Assembly (NCBI GenBank): GCA_902476475.1
Contig: CABSDO010000059.1
Coordinates: forward strand, 1 to 12,378
Direction of reading: 5' to 3'
DNA: 12,378 nucleotides
From: an uncultured Collinsella sp.
GTDB lineage: Bacteria > Actinomycetota > Coriobacteriia > Coriobacteriales > Coriobacteriaceae
How positions within the stretch are numbered: position 1 is the stretch's first letter; every line of letters starts with the position of its first letter. Shown in pieces: positions 1-6,117 of this stretch. The position numbers and the translations under genes were made by a program. Under the pieces are notes generated by a model. The model was not told where the DNA came from and ran no database searches. It saw nothing but the letters and a program-made list of their open reading frames with translations.

Positions 1-51
1 ATCGGTCTCCAAAACCGAGTGTTGAGGGTTCGAGTCCTTCCTGGCGTGCCA
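1..51 (+). tRNA. tRNA-Trp (CCA anticodon), 5' part missing
   Basis: This is the 3' two thirds of a tRNA cut by the window edge. The anticodon stem (2-6 with 14-18) closes a 7-base loop at 7-13 holding anticodon CCA at 9-11, which reads the Trp codon UGG. A 5-nt variable region follows. The T arm is 24-28 with 36-40, with a TTCGAGT loop. The acceptor 3' strand is 41-47, the discriminator base is G48, and CCA is encoded at 49-51. The D arm and acceptor 5' strand lie outside the window. A tRNA-Trp just before secE-nusG is a common arrangement in Gram-positive bacteria. Confidence 0.93.
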
Positions 52-60
52 GTCATTATT

Positions 61-88
61 CCGTAAGCTCCCAATTGGGGGCTTACGG
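61..88 (+). terminator. Hairpin after tRNA-Trp, probable intrinsic terminator
   Basis: A 12-bp stem (61-72 with 77-88, one G-T wobble) closes an AATT loop and is followed by TTTAC. The T-tract is short, so termination may be partial. It lies 9 bases after the tRNA 3' end and 39 bases before secE, so it could separate tRNA from protein-gene transcription or act as a processing hairpin. Confidence 0.6.
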
Positions 89-104
89 TTTACTCATGTA
101 TAAG
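75..104 (+). promoter_or_regulatory. Possible secE promoter
   Basis: A -10-like TATAAG at 99-104 lies 18 bases after a weak -35-like TTGGGG at 75-80. The -35 would sit inside the preceding hairpin. It would place a transcription start about 15-20 bases before secE. Only three of six -35 bases match consensus, so this is a weak call. Confidence 0.28.
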
Positions 105-127
105 CGCATTGCGCGGAGGTAACCCAA

Positions 128-466
128 ATGGCCAACAAGAAGAACAAGAAGAAGGCTCAGCAGCCGGCACCTGCCAACAACGCTGCCGCCAACTCCAAGG
201 TTGAGGCCAAGAAGGCCGTTGCCAAGAAGAACGAGAAGGCTGCGAAGTCCAAGAAGAACGAGAAGCCTGGTTTCTTCGCCCGCACCAAGAAGTATTTCGC
301 TTCGGTGAAGTCCGAGATGAAGCGTGTCACGTGGCCCGATAAGAAGGAGCTCGTGAACTACTCGGTCGTCGTTTGCGCTTCTCTGATCGTCGTCGGCGTC
401 GTCATCGCTCTGCTCGATGCTGGCTTTGGCGAGGCTCTTGCTCTGTTCTCTGGATTGAGGGGCTAA
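128..466 (+). CDS. secE: Preprotein translocase subunit SecE
   Basis: SecE is the small clamp subunit of the SecYEG protein-conducting channel in the cytoplasmic membrane. The 112-residue product has a very Lys/Ala/Asn-rich, probably disordered N-terminal tail (about residues 1-46). Next comes the conserved amphipathic segment with VKSEMKRVTWPDKKEL (about 60-75). A single membrane helix follows (about 77-100), then a short tail. The TWP motif plus one C-terminal helix is diagnostic of single-span SecE. A GGAGGT site at 115-120 lies 7 bases before the ATG. nusG begins 3 bases after the stop, so the two are surely co-transcribed, as in most bacteria. The charged tail is longer than in minimal SecE proteins. 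Confidence 0.96.
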   Translation: MANKKNKKKAQQPAPANNAAANSKVEAKKAVAKKNEKAAKSKKNEKPGFFARTKKYFASVKSEMKRVTWPDKKELVNYSVVVCASLIVVGVVIALLDAGFGEALALFSGLRG

Positions 467-469
467 ACC

Positions 470-1006
470 ATGTCTAAGCGTTGGTACGTCGTTCACACTT
501 ACTCTGGATACGAGAACCGTGTTAAGTCCGATCTCGAGCATCGCATCGAGACCATGGGCATGCAGGACCGTATCTTTGATATCGAGATTCCTATGGAGCG
601 CGTCACCGAGATCAAAGAGGGTGGCAAGCGCGAGACCAAGGATTCCAAGATCTTCCCGGGTTATGTCCTGGTTCGCATGGAGATGGATGACGATGCGTGG
701 ACGTGTGTTCGCAACACGCCCGGTGTCACCGGTTTCCTGGGCGGCAATGGCAAGCCCGCTCCGCTTTCCCGCGACGAGTACAATAAGATGACTCGTCGTC
801 CCGGTAAGGGCGATTCGCCCAAGCGCACCTCGGTTGATATTGAGGTCGGCACGTCCGTCCGCGTCACTGATGGCCCGCTTACCGACTTTGATGGCAAGGT
901 CTCCGAGGTTAACACCGAGGCAGGCAAGCTGAAGGTCACCCTGATGATCTTTGGCCGTGAGACGCCGGTCGAGCTCGACTTTAACCAGGTCGCTGTCATC
1001 GCTTAA
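470..1006 (+). CDS. nusG: Transcription termination/antitermination factor NusG
   Basis: NusG binds the RNA polymerase clamp and links it to Rho or to ribosomal protein S10. The 178-residue product has the NGN domain at about 3-115, starting RWYVVHTYSGYE and including IFPGYVLVRMEMDD. A flexible linker (about 108-122) leads to the KOW domain (about 124-178), with VGTSVRVTDGPLTDFDGKV and a final FNQVAVI. The length is that of a standard NusG, with no domain II insertion. The ATG is 3 bases after the secE stop, and its GAGGGG ribosome site lies inside the last secE codons. The next gene, rplK, is 120 bases downstream. Confidence 0.97.
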   Translation: MSKRWYVVHTYSGYENRVKSDLEHRIETMGMQDRIFDIEIPMERVTEIKEGGKRETKDSKIFPGYVLVRMEMDDDAWTCVRNTPGVTGFLGGNGKPAPLSRDEYNKMTRRPGKGDSPKRTSVDIEVGTSVRVTDGPLTDFDGKVSEVNTEAGKLKVTLMIFGRETPVELDFNQVAVIA

Positions 1007-1126
1007 GTTTTCGTCCGTTCGCGCGAGCGTGCTTCTTCTGTGACTGCTCATCTCAGGAGTGCTTCTAACACGTGCGTGCTTACGATATAGCAAGTACTTC
1101 ACACTCGTGATTCGAAAGGAATGACC

Positions 1127-1555
1127 ATGGCTGAGAAGAAGGTTGCCAACGTCATTAAGCTCCAGATTCCTGCTGGTGCAGCTAACCCCGCTCCTCCCGT
1201 CGGCCCCGCCCTGGGCGCAGCTGGCGTGAACATCATGCAGTTCTGCCAGGCCTTTAACGCCGAGACGCAGGACAAGAAGGGCGACATCATCCCCGTTGAG
1301 ATCACTGTCTTCGAGGATAAGTCCTTCTCCTTCATCACCAAGACCCCGCCGGCGGCTCACCTCATCAAGAAGGAGCTGAACCTCAAGTCTGGTTCCGCTA
1401 AGCCCCAGGCCGACAAGGTTGGTCAGCTTTCCCAGGAGCAGCTCACCAAGATCGCCGAGATCAAGATGCCGGACCTCAATGCCAACGACATTGACGCCGC
1501 CAAGAAGATCATCGCCGGTACCGCCCGTTCCATGGGCGTCACCATCGCTGAGTAG
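1127..1555 (+). CDS. rplK: 50S ribosomal protein L11
   Basis: L11 binds the GTPase-associated region of 23S rRNA and is needed for elongation-factor function and stringent-response signalling. The 142-residue product matches the usual length. The N-terminal domain holds the proline-rich segment AGAANPAPPVGPALGAAGVN (about 16-35). The rRNA-binding C-terminal domain includes TPPAAHLIKKEL and ends with a GTARSMGV block. I chose the ATG at 1127 because the GAAAGGA site (1114-1120) is 6 bases before it. An in-frame ATG at 1121 touches that site and would add only Met-Thr. It follows nusG and precedes rplA, the standard order. Confidence 0.97.
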   Translation: MAEKKVANVIKLQIPAGAANPAPPVGPALGAAGVNIMQFCQAFNAETQDKKGDIIPVEITVFEDKSFSFITKTPPAAHLIKKELNLKSGSAKPQADKVGQLSQEQLTKIAEIKMPDLNANDIDAAKKIIAGTARSMGVTIAE

Positions 1556-1573
1556 CGATTTCTTATGGTAACG

Positions 1574-1599
1574 ACGGGTGCTCCGACCGGGGCGCCCGT
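1574..1599 (+). promoter_or_regulatory. Hairpin 1 in rplK-rplA gap
   Basis: An 11-bp stem (1574-1584 with 1589-1599, two wobbles) closes a GACC loop. It starts 18 bases after the rplK stop. The bases after it are TTAAATG, not a U-tract, so it is not a convincing terminator. It could be a stability, pausing or L1-responsive RNA element; the sequence does not decide which. Confidence 0.5.
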
Positions 1600-1604
1600 T
1601 AAAT

Positions 1605-1622
1605 GTGTGCAATAGGGCACAC
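1605..1622 (+). promoter_or_regulatory. Hairpin 2 in rplK-rplA gap
   Basis: A perfect 6-bp stem (GTGTGC at 1605-1610 with GCACAC at 1617-1622) closes a 6-base loop, AATAGG. It lies just after hairpin 1. A third small stem (GGGC 1637-1640 with GCCC 1645-1648) lies just before the rplA ribosome site, so the whole leader can fold. Confidence 0.4.
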
Positions 1623-1658
1623 GATACGATGTGGGAGGGCTCGCGCCCGTTTAACCAC

Positions 1659-1665
1659 AGGAGGT
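1659..1665 (+). promoter_or_regulatory. Ribosome binding site that fixes the rplA start
   Basis: AGGAGGT is a full Shine-Dalgarno match. It is 7 bases before the ATG at 1673 but only 1 base from the in-frame ATG at 1667, so it favours 1673. Confidence 0.8.
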
Positions 1666-1672
1666 AATGCAC

Positions 1673-2380
1673 ATGGCTAAGCATGGTAAGAGCTATAACG
1701 CCGCTGCCGAGAAGATCGACCGCGCCACGCTCTACACCCCCCTTCAGGCTGCCAAGCTCATCAAGGAGCTCGACACCGCCAAGTTCGACGAGACCGTCGA
1801 GGCCCACTTCCGTCTGGGCGTCGATACTCGTAAGGCCGACCAGAACATCCGCGGTTCCATCTCCCTGCCCCACGGCACCGGTAAGACCATTCGTGTTGCC
1901 GTCTTCGCCGAGGGCGAGAAGGCCCGCGAGGCCGAGGCTGCCGGCGCCGACATCATCGGTTCCGACGAGCTCGTCGCCCAGATCCAGAAGGGCGAGATCA
2001 ACTTCGACGCCGCTATCGCTACGCCGAACATGATGGCCAAGGTTGGCCGCATCGGTAAGATCCTTGGTCCCCGTGGCCTCATGCCGAACCCTAAGCTCGG
2101 CACCGTGACCATGGACGTTGCCAAGATGGTCTCCGAGCTCAAGGCCGGCCGCGTTGAGTATCGCGCCGACCGCTACGGCATCTGCCACGTGCCCCTGGGC
2201 AAGAAGTCCTTCTCCGAGCAGCAGCTCGTCGAGAACTACGCTGCCCTGTACACCGAGATCCTGCGCGTCAAGCCCTCTTCTGCTAAGGGCAAGTACGTTA
2301 AGTCCATCTCCGTGTCTTCCACCATGGGCCCTGGCATCAAGGTTGATCCCGCTATCCAGCGCGACTTCCTGGCTGAGTAA
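1673..2380 (+). CDS. rplA: 50S ribosomal protein L1
   Basis: L1 forms the mobile L1 stalk of the 50S subunit near the E site. In many bacteria it also represses its own operon by binding mRNA. The 235-residue product has family length and hallmark segments: FRLGVDTRKADQNIRGS, LPHGTGKTIRVAVFAEGEKA, then IGKILGPRGLMPNPKLGTVT in the middle. The C-terminal stretch has SSTMGPGIKVDP. The start at 1673 follows from the AGGAGGT spacing; ATG 1667 would add Met-His. It is the last gene of this plus-strand cluster: a terminator follows within about 40 bases and rplJ/rplL are absent. The gap from rplK is 117 bases, against a few bases in E. coli. Confidence 0.97.
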   Translation: MAKHGKSYNAAAEKIDRATLYTPLQAAKLIKELDTAKFDETVEAHFRLGVDTRKADQNIRGSISLPHGTGKTIRVAVFAEGEKAREAEAAGADIIGSDELVAQIQKGEINFDAAIATPNMMAKVGRIGKILGPRGLMPNPKLGTVTMDVAKMVSELKAGRVEYRADRYGICHVPLGKKSFSEQQLVENYAALYTEILRVKPSSAKGKYVKSISVSSTMGPGIKVDPAIQRDFLAE

Positions 2381-2416
2381 CTTTTAGTTACTGCCTGAGC
2401 AAAGCAAGCATTGCTA

Positions 2417-2455
2417 AAGAAACCCGGTTCTGTCTCGTGCAGGACCGGGTTTCTT
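2417..2455 (+). terminator. Strong intrinsic terminator after rplA, probably bidirectional
   Basis: A 14-bp stem (2417-2430 with 2442-2455, one wobble) has an 11-base loop. The right arm ends GGGTTTCTT. Read from the other strand the element ends with TTTCTTTAG, so it may also stop the convergent minus-strand transcript from the phosphoesterase gene. It closes the secE-nusG-rplKA block. Confidence 0.85.
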
Positions 2456-2468
2456 GCTATCGCGTTAA

Positions 2469-2507
2469 AACCACCTTAAAGGGGACAGTGCCCCCTTTAA
2501 GGTGGTT
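2469..2507. repeat. Palindromic repeat, copy 1 (TTAA stem variant)
   Basis: A perfect 16-bp inverted repeat (2469-2484 with 2492-2507) surrounds a 7-base loop. It contains the core AAAGGGGACAG at 2478-2488 on the plus strand. Its right arm overlaps the minus-strand phosphoesterase stop codon (2506-2508). On the minus strand the stem is followed by TTTT, so it could act as a terminator. Compared with the other two copies the core is in the opposite orientation, and two stem base pairs are changed on both sides so that pairing is kept. Confidence 0.85.
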
Positions 2508-3216
2508 ACCAGGGTGTTCTAGCGGTTGAGGACTCGATAGCCTCGTGGCGCTTGAGTTCGCGACGCATGGTTTGCGAATTGAGCCAGGCTGCCTGCCAGC
2601 CACGGATGGGGTAGCGCGCTTCGTCCAGCTCAAACTGCGTATAGCCGCAGGCGTTGATGATCGTTGCCCCGCATGCGTGCTGACGTTCGCGTTGAAAGTC
2701 GCGACCATAGCATTGGTGCACATGCCCGTGCACCATGTAGTCGGGATTCCAGGACTCGAGCGCTGTGTTAAAGCATTCGAATCCTCGATGCGGTAGATCG
2801 TCCAGATCGCCCACGCCGGCGGCGGGCGCATGGGTGAGCAAGATGTCGCAGCCACCGACCATCCTCACTTTACGAGACAGCTTGCGCACGCGCTTGGCCA
2901 TCTCGCGCTCGGTGTACATGTTGGCGCCATCTCGATAGCGCATGGAGCCGCCAAGCCCCGCAATGCGGACGCCGCGATAAACGTACACGGTGTCTTCGAC
3001 ACAGATACAGCCGCCCGGAGCATGACGCGCATAGCGGTCATCGTGATTGCCTCGCACGTAGATGAGCGGTCTGTTGATGACCGTGACCAAAAACTCAAGA
3101 TAGTCCGGGTCCAGATCACCAGCGGACAAAATCAGGTCGACACCCTCAAAGCGTTCTTTGCGAAAGCACTCCCAAAGGCATCGCTCTTCGGTATCGGCTA
3201 TGGCAAGGATTTTCAT
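2506..3216 (-). CDS. Calcineurin-like metallophosphoesterase
   Basis: This is a predicted cytoplasmic metal-dependent phosphoesterase of 236 residues. The motifs appear in order: D8-T9-E10, G33-D34, G56-N57-H58-D59, T128-H129 and G164-H165-V166-H167. These form a two-metal calcineurin-type centre, except that the usual His of the first Asp-x-His motif is Glu. I recall the same DTE start in similar Firmicutes proteins, so it is probably a family trait rather than damage. No signal peptide or membrane segment is seen. Its ATG overlaps the stop of the upstream BMP-domain gene (ATGA at 3213-3216), which implies translational coupling and a joint role. Its stop codon lies in a palindromic repeat. 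The substrate is unknown; a cyclic or mononucleotide is a guess from the neighbour. Confidence 0.88.
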   Translation of the reverse strand: MKILAIADTEERCLWECFRKERFEGVDLILSAGDLDPDYLEFLVTVINRPLIYVRGNHDDRYARHAPGGCICVEDTVYVYRGVRIAGLGGSMRYRDGANMYTEREMAKRVRKLSRKVRMVGGCDILLTHAPAAGVGDLDDLPHRGFECFNTALESWNPDYMVHGHVHQCYGRDFQRERQHACGATIINACGYTQFELDEARYPIRGWQAAWLNSQTMRRELKRHEAIESSTARTPW

Positions 3217-5129
3217 AGGGCGCGGACCTTCGGCTCATCGTCGGGCTGCGGAATGGTGCCCACCACGTTGTCTGCCAGCCAGTCCATCTCGACGATTTGC
3301 GTGCTCGGCAGCGGGGGAAAGCCTTCGATCTGCACCACGCCGTCTTGGCTATGGAGCTCGCCGCCAAATGGATTGATGGAGCCCTCGACAATGCCATTGC
3401 GCAGTAGCTGAACGAGCTTGCGCGTCTGATAGGGCAGGCCTGGAGCGTAGCGAATATCGATAACGCCCGAACTCATGCCATACCAGTAGTTGACGGCGCG
3501 AACCTGGCTGTCGTCACTGGTCTCATCCCAGGTGCCATGCAGCAGGCTTCGCACGATAAGCTCGTAGTAACGGCCCCAGTTCCATACCGGCATGGCAATG
3601 CCGGCAACCTTGCCATCGACCAAGCGGTGGAGTCCGTAGGCCGTGGGGTCTTCGAGCGGCTTTGACATGTCGGCGCCGGACATGACGCTTACGCCTTCGC
3701 GGCACATGGCCTCGGCAAGGCCACCGGCGGGCACATCGCCCCAGGTCAGGATAATTTGCGCACGGGGGTCGAGCAGCGAGGCACCGATAGCGAAGGCATT
3801 GATTTCACTGAGTGCGCCCGAGGCGAAGACCGACGCGTGGTAACCGATGCGGTGGTTGTCCGCCATGCTGGCGGCAAGGGCGCCCAGGAGGAACTTGGCC
3901 TCGTACATCTTGCCAAAGTACGAACGGACGCTTTGATGGGGAAGGCCGATAGAGCAGTTGAGGAACCGAACCTGGGGATACTCAACGGCAGCCCTGAGCG
4001 TGTATTCCATCAGGCGGTGCGAGGTCGAGAAGATGACGCTGTCTCCATGTTTGACAGCCGTTTCCACGGCGGCGTAGAACACGTCCGGATCGTGGCAGTC
4101 CTCAAACGCCTCGGTGCGCACGATACCGCCAAAGTGCTTATCGAGATACTGACGCCCTTGGTCGTGCAGGCTGTCCCAGCTCGACGTCGCACAGGGGAAC
4201 TCATGGATAAAGGCGATGCGCAGGGGATTGTCCGCCGAATAGACGGTCTTGCCCATAAAGAAGTTGAGCACGCCGGAGGTGGACTTGGCGGTCGACTCTT
4301 CCTCATCGACGCTCGGTGCTTCGACAAGATCGACCTTGTCCTCGTTATTTTTGCCGGCAATGACCAGCTCACGCCAAATCTTACACAGGCGGTTTACGAC
4401 GATATCCGTCGGCGTATCCAGCAGGCGGTCCTGGTTGTACACATTGAGGTAGACGAGCATGGCGTCGGCAGGCGTAATGTCCAGGTGGTCGCCGCCCGCG
4501 CGAAGGTAGGCGCGCTTAAAGAGCAGGAAGGTGTGGCGCAGGTAGTCGACCTTTTTCTGCGGCCATTTTTCGATAAGGTTCTGACCGAGCATCTTGGCGA
4601 GCGTTTCGTAGCTTCCCTCGCGAGAGAACTCGATCTCGTATAGGGGGCAGACGTGCCAAAACGCGCAGAACTCACCGTACAGGCGGCTTTCGACGGAATC
4701 CCATGTGCCGGGATAGAGACGGGTGATCTTGGCCGAAACCGTCGGGGCGTCTAGGAATTTGAGGACGCTGACGCGTTTGTTGCCCTCTTGGACGTAAAAC
4801 CGATGCATGAACTCGGTGACGATGATGGGGTCGCGATAGCCCTCGGTCACCTGGATGTCGTAGAGGTTGGACCATTTGCGGGCGAACTCGGTGCCAAACG
4901 GCAGCAAGGGCATAAAGTTGCATGAAAAGGCGGACTGACGGCCCTTGGTAACCGTGCCGACGACCATTTCGAGCGGAATGTCTCTCAGGCCGACATTCTC
5001 TCGTTGGCCTAAGGGGAGCTGGGCAACCAAGCTATCGAGGTCCGTGAGATACGGATGCTCGCTTTGACTAATGGCGCGTCGACGTCCTTGCTCGCCGCGC
5101 TTGCGTGCTTGACGATAGGCCTCTTCCAT
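3213..5129 (-). CDS. ParB-like N-terminal region fused to a BMP (nucleoside-binding) domain, cytoplasmic
   Basis: A 638-residue protein with no signal peptide, lipobox or membrane helix. The first 30 residues are charged. Residues about 35-130 look like a ParB/sulfiredoxin-type nucleotide-binding domain: GLRDIPLEMVVGTVTKGR, then YVQEGNKRVSVLKFL at 112-126, where EGNKR matches the ParB GERR-type motif. Residues about 140-260 are helical and unassigned, followed by an acidic linker (about 262-285). Residues about 303-600 resemble the BMP/Med family of ABC binding proteins (FIHEFPCATSSWD, FLNCSIGLP, YEAKFLLGALAASM, IGYHAS), which normally bind nucleosides outside the cell. An AAGGGAG site lies 7 bases before the ATG. 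The gene is coupled by ATGA overlap to the phosphoesterase. A role as an internal nucleoside sensor is inference. BMP assignment is fairly sure, the ParB-like part less so. Confidence 0.82.
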   Translation of the reverse strand: MEEAYRQARKRGEQGRRRAISQSEHPYLTDLDSLVAQLPLGQRENVGLRDIPLEMVVGTVTKGRQSAFSCNFMPLLPFGTEFARKWSNLYDIQVTEGYRDPIIVTEFMHRFYVQEGNKRVSVLKFLDAPTVSAKITRLYPGTWDSVESRLYGEFCAFWHVCPLYEIEFSREGSYETLAKMLGQNLIEKWPQKKVDYLRHTFLLFKRAYLRAGGDHLDITPADAMLVYLNVYNQDRLLDTPTDIVVNRLCKIWRELVIAGKNNEDKVDLVEAPSVDEEESTAKSTSGVLNFFMGKTVYSADNPLRIAFIHEFPCATSSWDSLHDQGRQYLDKHFGGIVRTEAFEDCHDPDVFYAAVETAVKHGDSVIFSTSHRLMEYTLRAAVEYPQVRFLNCSIGLPHQSVRSYFGKMYEAKFLLGALAASMADNHRIGYHASVFASGALSEINAFAIGASLLDPRAQIILTWGDVPAGGLAEAMCREGVSVMSGADMSKPLEDPTAYGLHRLVDGKVAGIAMPVWNWGRYYELIVRSLLHGTWDETSDDSQVRAVNYWYGMSSGVIDIRYAPGLPYQTRKLVQLLRNGIVEGSINPFGGELHSQDGVVQIEGFPPLPSTQIVEMDWLADNVVGTIPQPDDEPKVRAL

Positions 5130-5156
5130 AGTTTTGCTCCCTTAGTCGTTTAAACA

Positions 5157-5162
5157 ACTATA
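5157..5162 (-). promoter_or_regulatory. Possible -10 element of the BMP/phosphoesterase operon
   Basis: On the minus strand this reads TATAGT, five of six bases matching TATAAT. It lies 27 bases before the ATG at 5129. The -35 region, TTCATT at 17-base spacing, is weak. The palindrome copy 2 lies directly upstream, so the operon probably has its own promoter in this 55-base gap. Confidence 0.35.
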
Positions 5163-5183
5163 TGAACCATGGTATCACGAATG

Positions 5184-5223
5184 AAAACCACCACAAAGGT
5201 GCCTGTCCCCTTTGTGGTGGTTT
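5184..5223. repeat. Palindromic repeat, copy 2
   Basis: A perfect 15-bp inverted repeat (5185-5199 with 5209-5223) has a 9-base loop, TGCCTGTCC on the plus strand. The core AAAGGGGACAG is on the minus strand (5203-5213). The 40 bases are identical to 8166-8205. The right arm forms two bases of the mscS stop codon (5222-5224). On the minus strand the stem ends in TTTT, which would suit a terminator after mscS. Confidence 0.9.
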
Positions 5224-5989
5224 AGGCGATGATGGGGGCGATGGCGCGGATGCAGGCGTCGGCCGCCGTGAAAGTGGTGCTGTCGTCGCTGACGATAAAG
5301 ATGATCTTGCCCTTAATGCCAAAGTCGCCGATCTCGCTAAAGAGCACGTAGGGTTCCTTGTCAAAGCTCGAGATGGGAAGCACGGCGGCCTTGGTGGCGC
5401 TGGTCAGCTCGTCTGCCAGTGCGTCGAGCGAGGCCCACTTGGACGTGTCCTTTACGGCAACGGGCACAGCCACGCGCCCAAAGGGCATGAGGTGCACGAG
5501 CGTGTTCTTGGAGATATTTGAGTTGGGGACGATGACGGTCTGCCCGCAGGCATCTTCGATGGTCGTGTGGCGCCAAGTGATGTCCTGGACCACGCCGGAC
5601 ACGCCGCCGACCTCGATATTGTCGCCGGGCTTGATGATGCCCATAAAGGTCACTTGCATGCCGCCGATAAGGTTTGACAGCGTGTCCTGAAAGCCGAGCG
5701 AGATGGCGATGCCGCCGACGCCAAGAGCGGCGACGAGCGCGTTTGCGTTAATGCCAAAGCAGTTGTCGAGGATAAAACTGCCGCCGATCATCCAGATAAC
5801 GGCGCGCGCGATATTGATGAAGATGCTCGATGCCGGAAGCGGGTTATCGTCGCGGTTGAGTAGGTGACGCAGAGTCTTGGATGCGACCTTGGCGGCGACG
5901 GCGGTGCCTATCGCCAAGATGACGGCCCAGATGATGTTGTGGACCCACCGTTGCTCAAAGAAATGAAGAATCGGCTCAAACAATTCCAT
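5222..5989 (-). CDS. Small-conductance mechanosensitive channel, MscS family
   Basis: MscS channels open under membrane tension and release solutes during osmotic downshock. This 255-residue product has three membrane helices (about 18-37, 57-76, 84-117). The pore helix carries the Gly/Ala pattern ALGVGGIAISLGFQDTLSNL. The beta domain follows with PGDNIEVGGVSGVVQDITWR (121-140) and VIVPNSNI (152-159), the best-conserved MscS stretch. The remaining C-terminal vestibule part is weakly conserved. It is a little shorter than the 286-residue E. coli MscS. The ATG is preceded by AGGAGG with 10-base spacing. It stands alone between the nucleotidase terminator and palindrome copy 2, so it is likely monocistronic. 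Confidence 0.93.
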   Translation of the reverse strand: MELFEPILHFFEQRWVHNIIWAVILAIGTAVAAKVASKTLRHLLNRDDNPLPASSIFINIARAVIWMIGGSFILDNCFGINANALVAALGVGGIAISLGFQDTLSNLIGGMQVTFMGIIKPGDNIEVGGVSGVVQDITWRHTTIEDACGQTVIVPNSNISKNTLVHLMPFGRVAVPVAVKDTSKWASLDALADELTSATKAAVLPISSFDKEPYVLFSEIGDFGIKGKIIFIVSDDSTTFTAADACIRAIAPIIA

Positions 5990-6035
5990 GTAGGGAAAAC
6001 CTCCTAATGATCATTCAACCATGATACCCACCAAA

Positions 6036-6064
6036 AAGCCCGTCCGATCACATCGGACGGGCTT
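6036..6064 (-). terminator. Intrinsic terminator after the 5'-nucleotidase gene
   Basis: A perfect 13-bp stem (6036-6048 with 6052-6064) has a 3-base loop. On the minus strand it is followed by a run of T (complement of 6033-6037). It lies 53 bases after the nucleotidase stop and before mscS, so it separates the two transcripts. Confidence 0.88.
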
Positions 6065-6117
6065 CTGTGCTCGATATAAGGTTTGCACGGAGGGGCTGCA
6101 AGGCCCGGCGGCGTAGC

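Noticed and set aside
1016..1029. Small hairpin with T-rich tail after nusG as a terminator
   Set aside because: The stem is only 5 bp with a wobble, too weak to call although it might cause some attenuation before rplK.
83..2188. A 701-codon open frame on the minus strand across secE, nusG, rplK and rplA
   Set aside because: It is the antisense shadow of four certain plus-strand genes in GC-rich codon usage; its translation has no recognisable domain.
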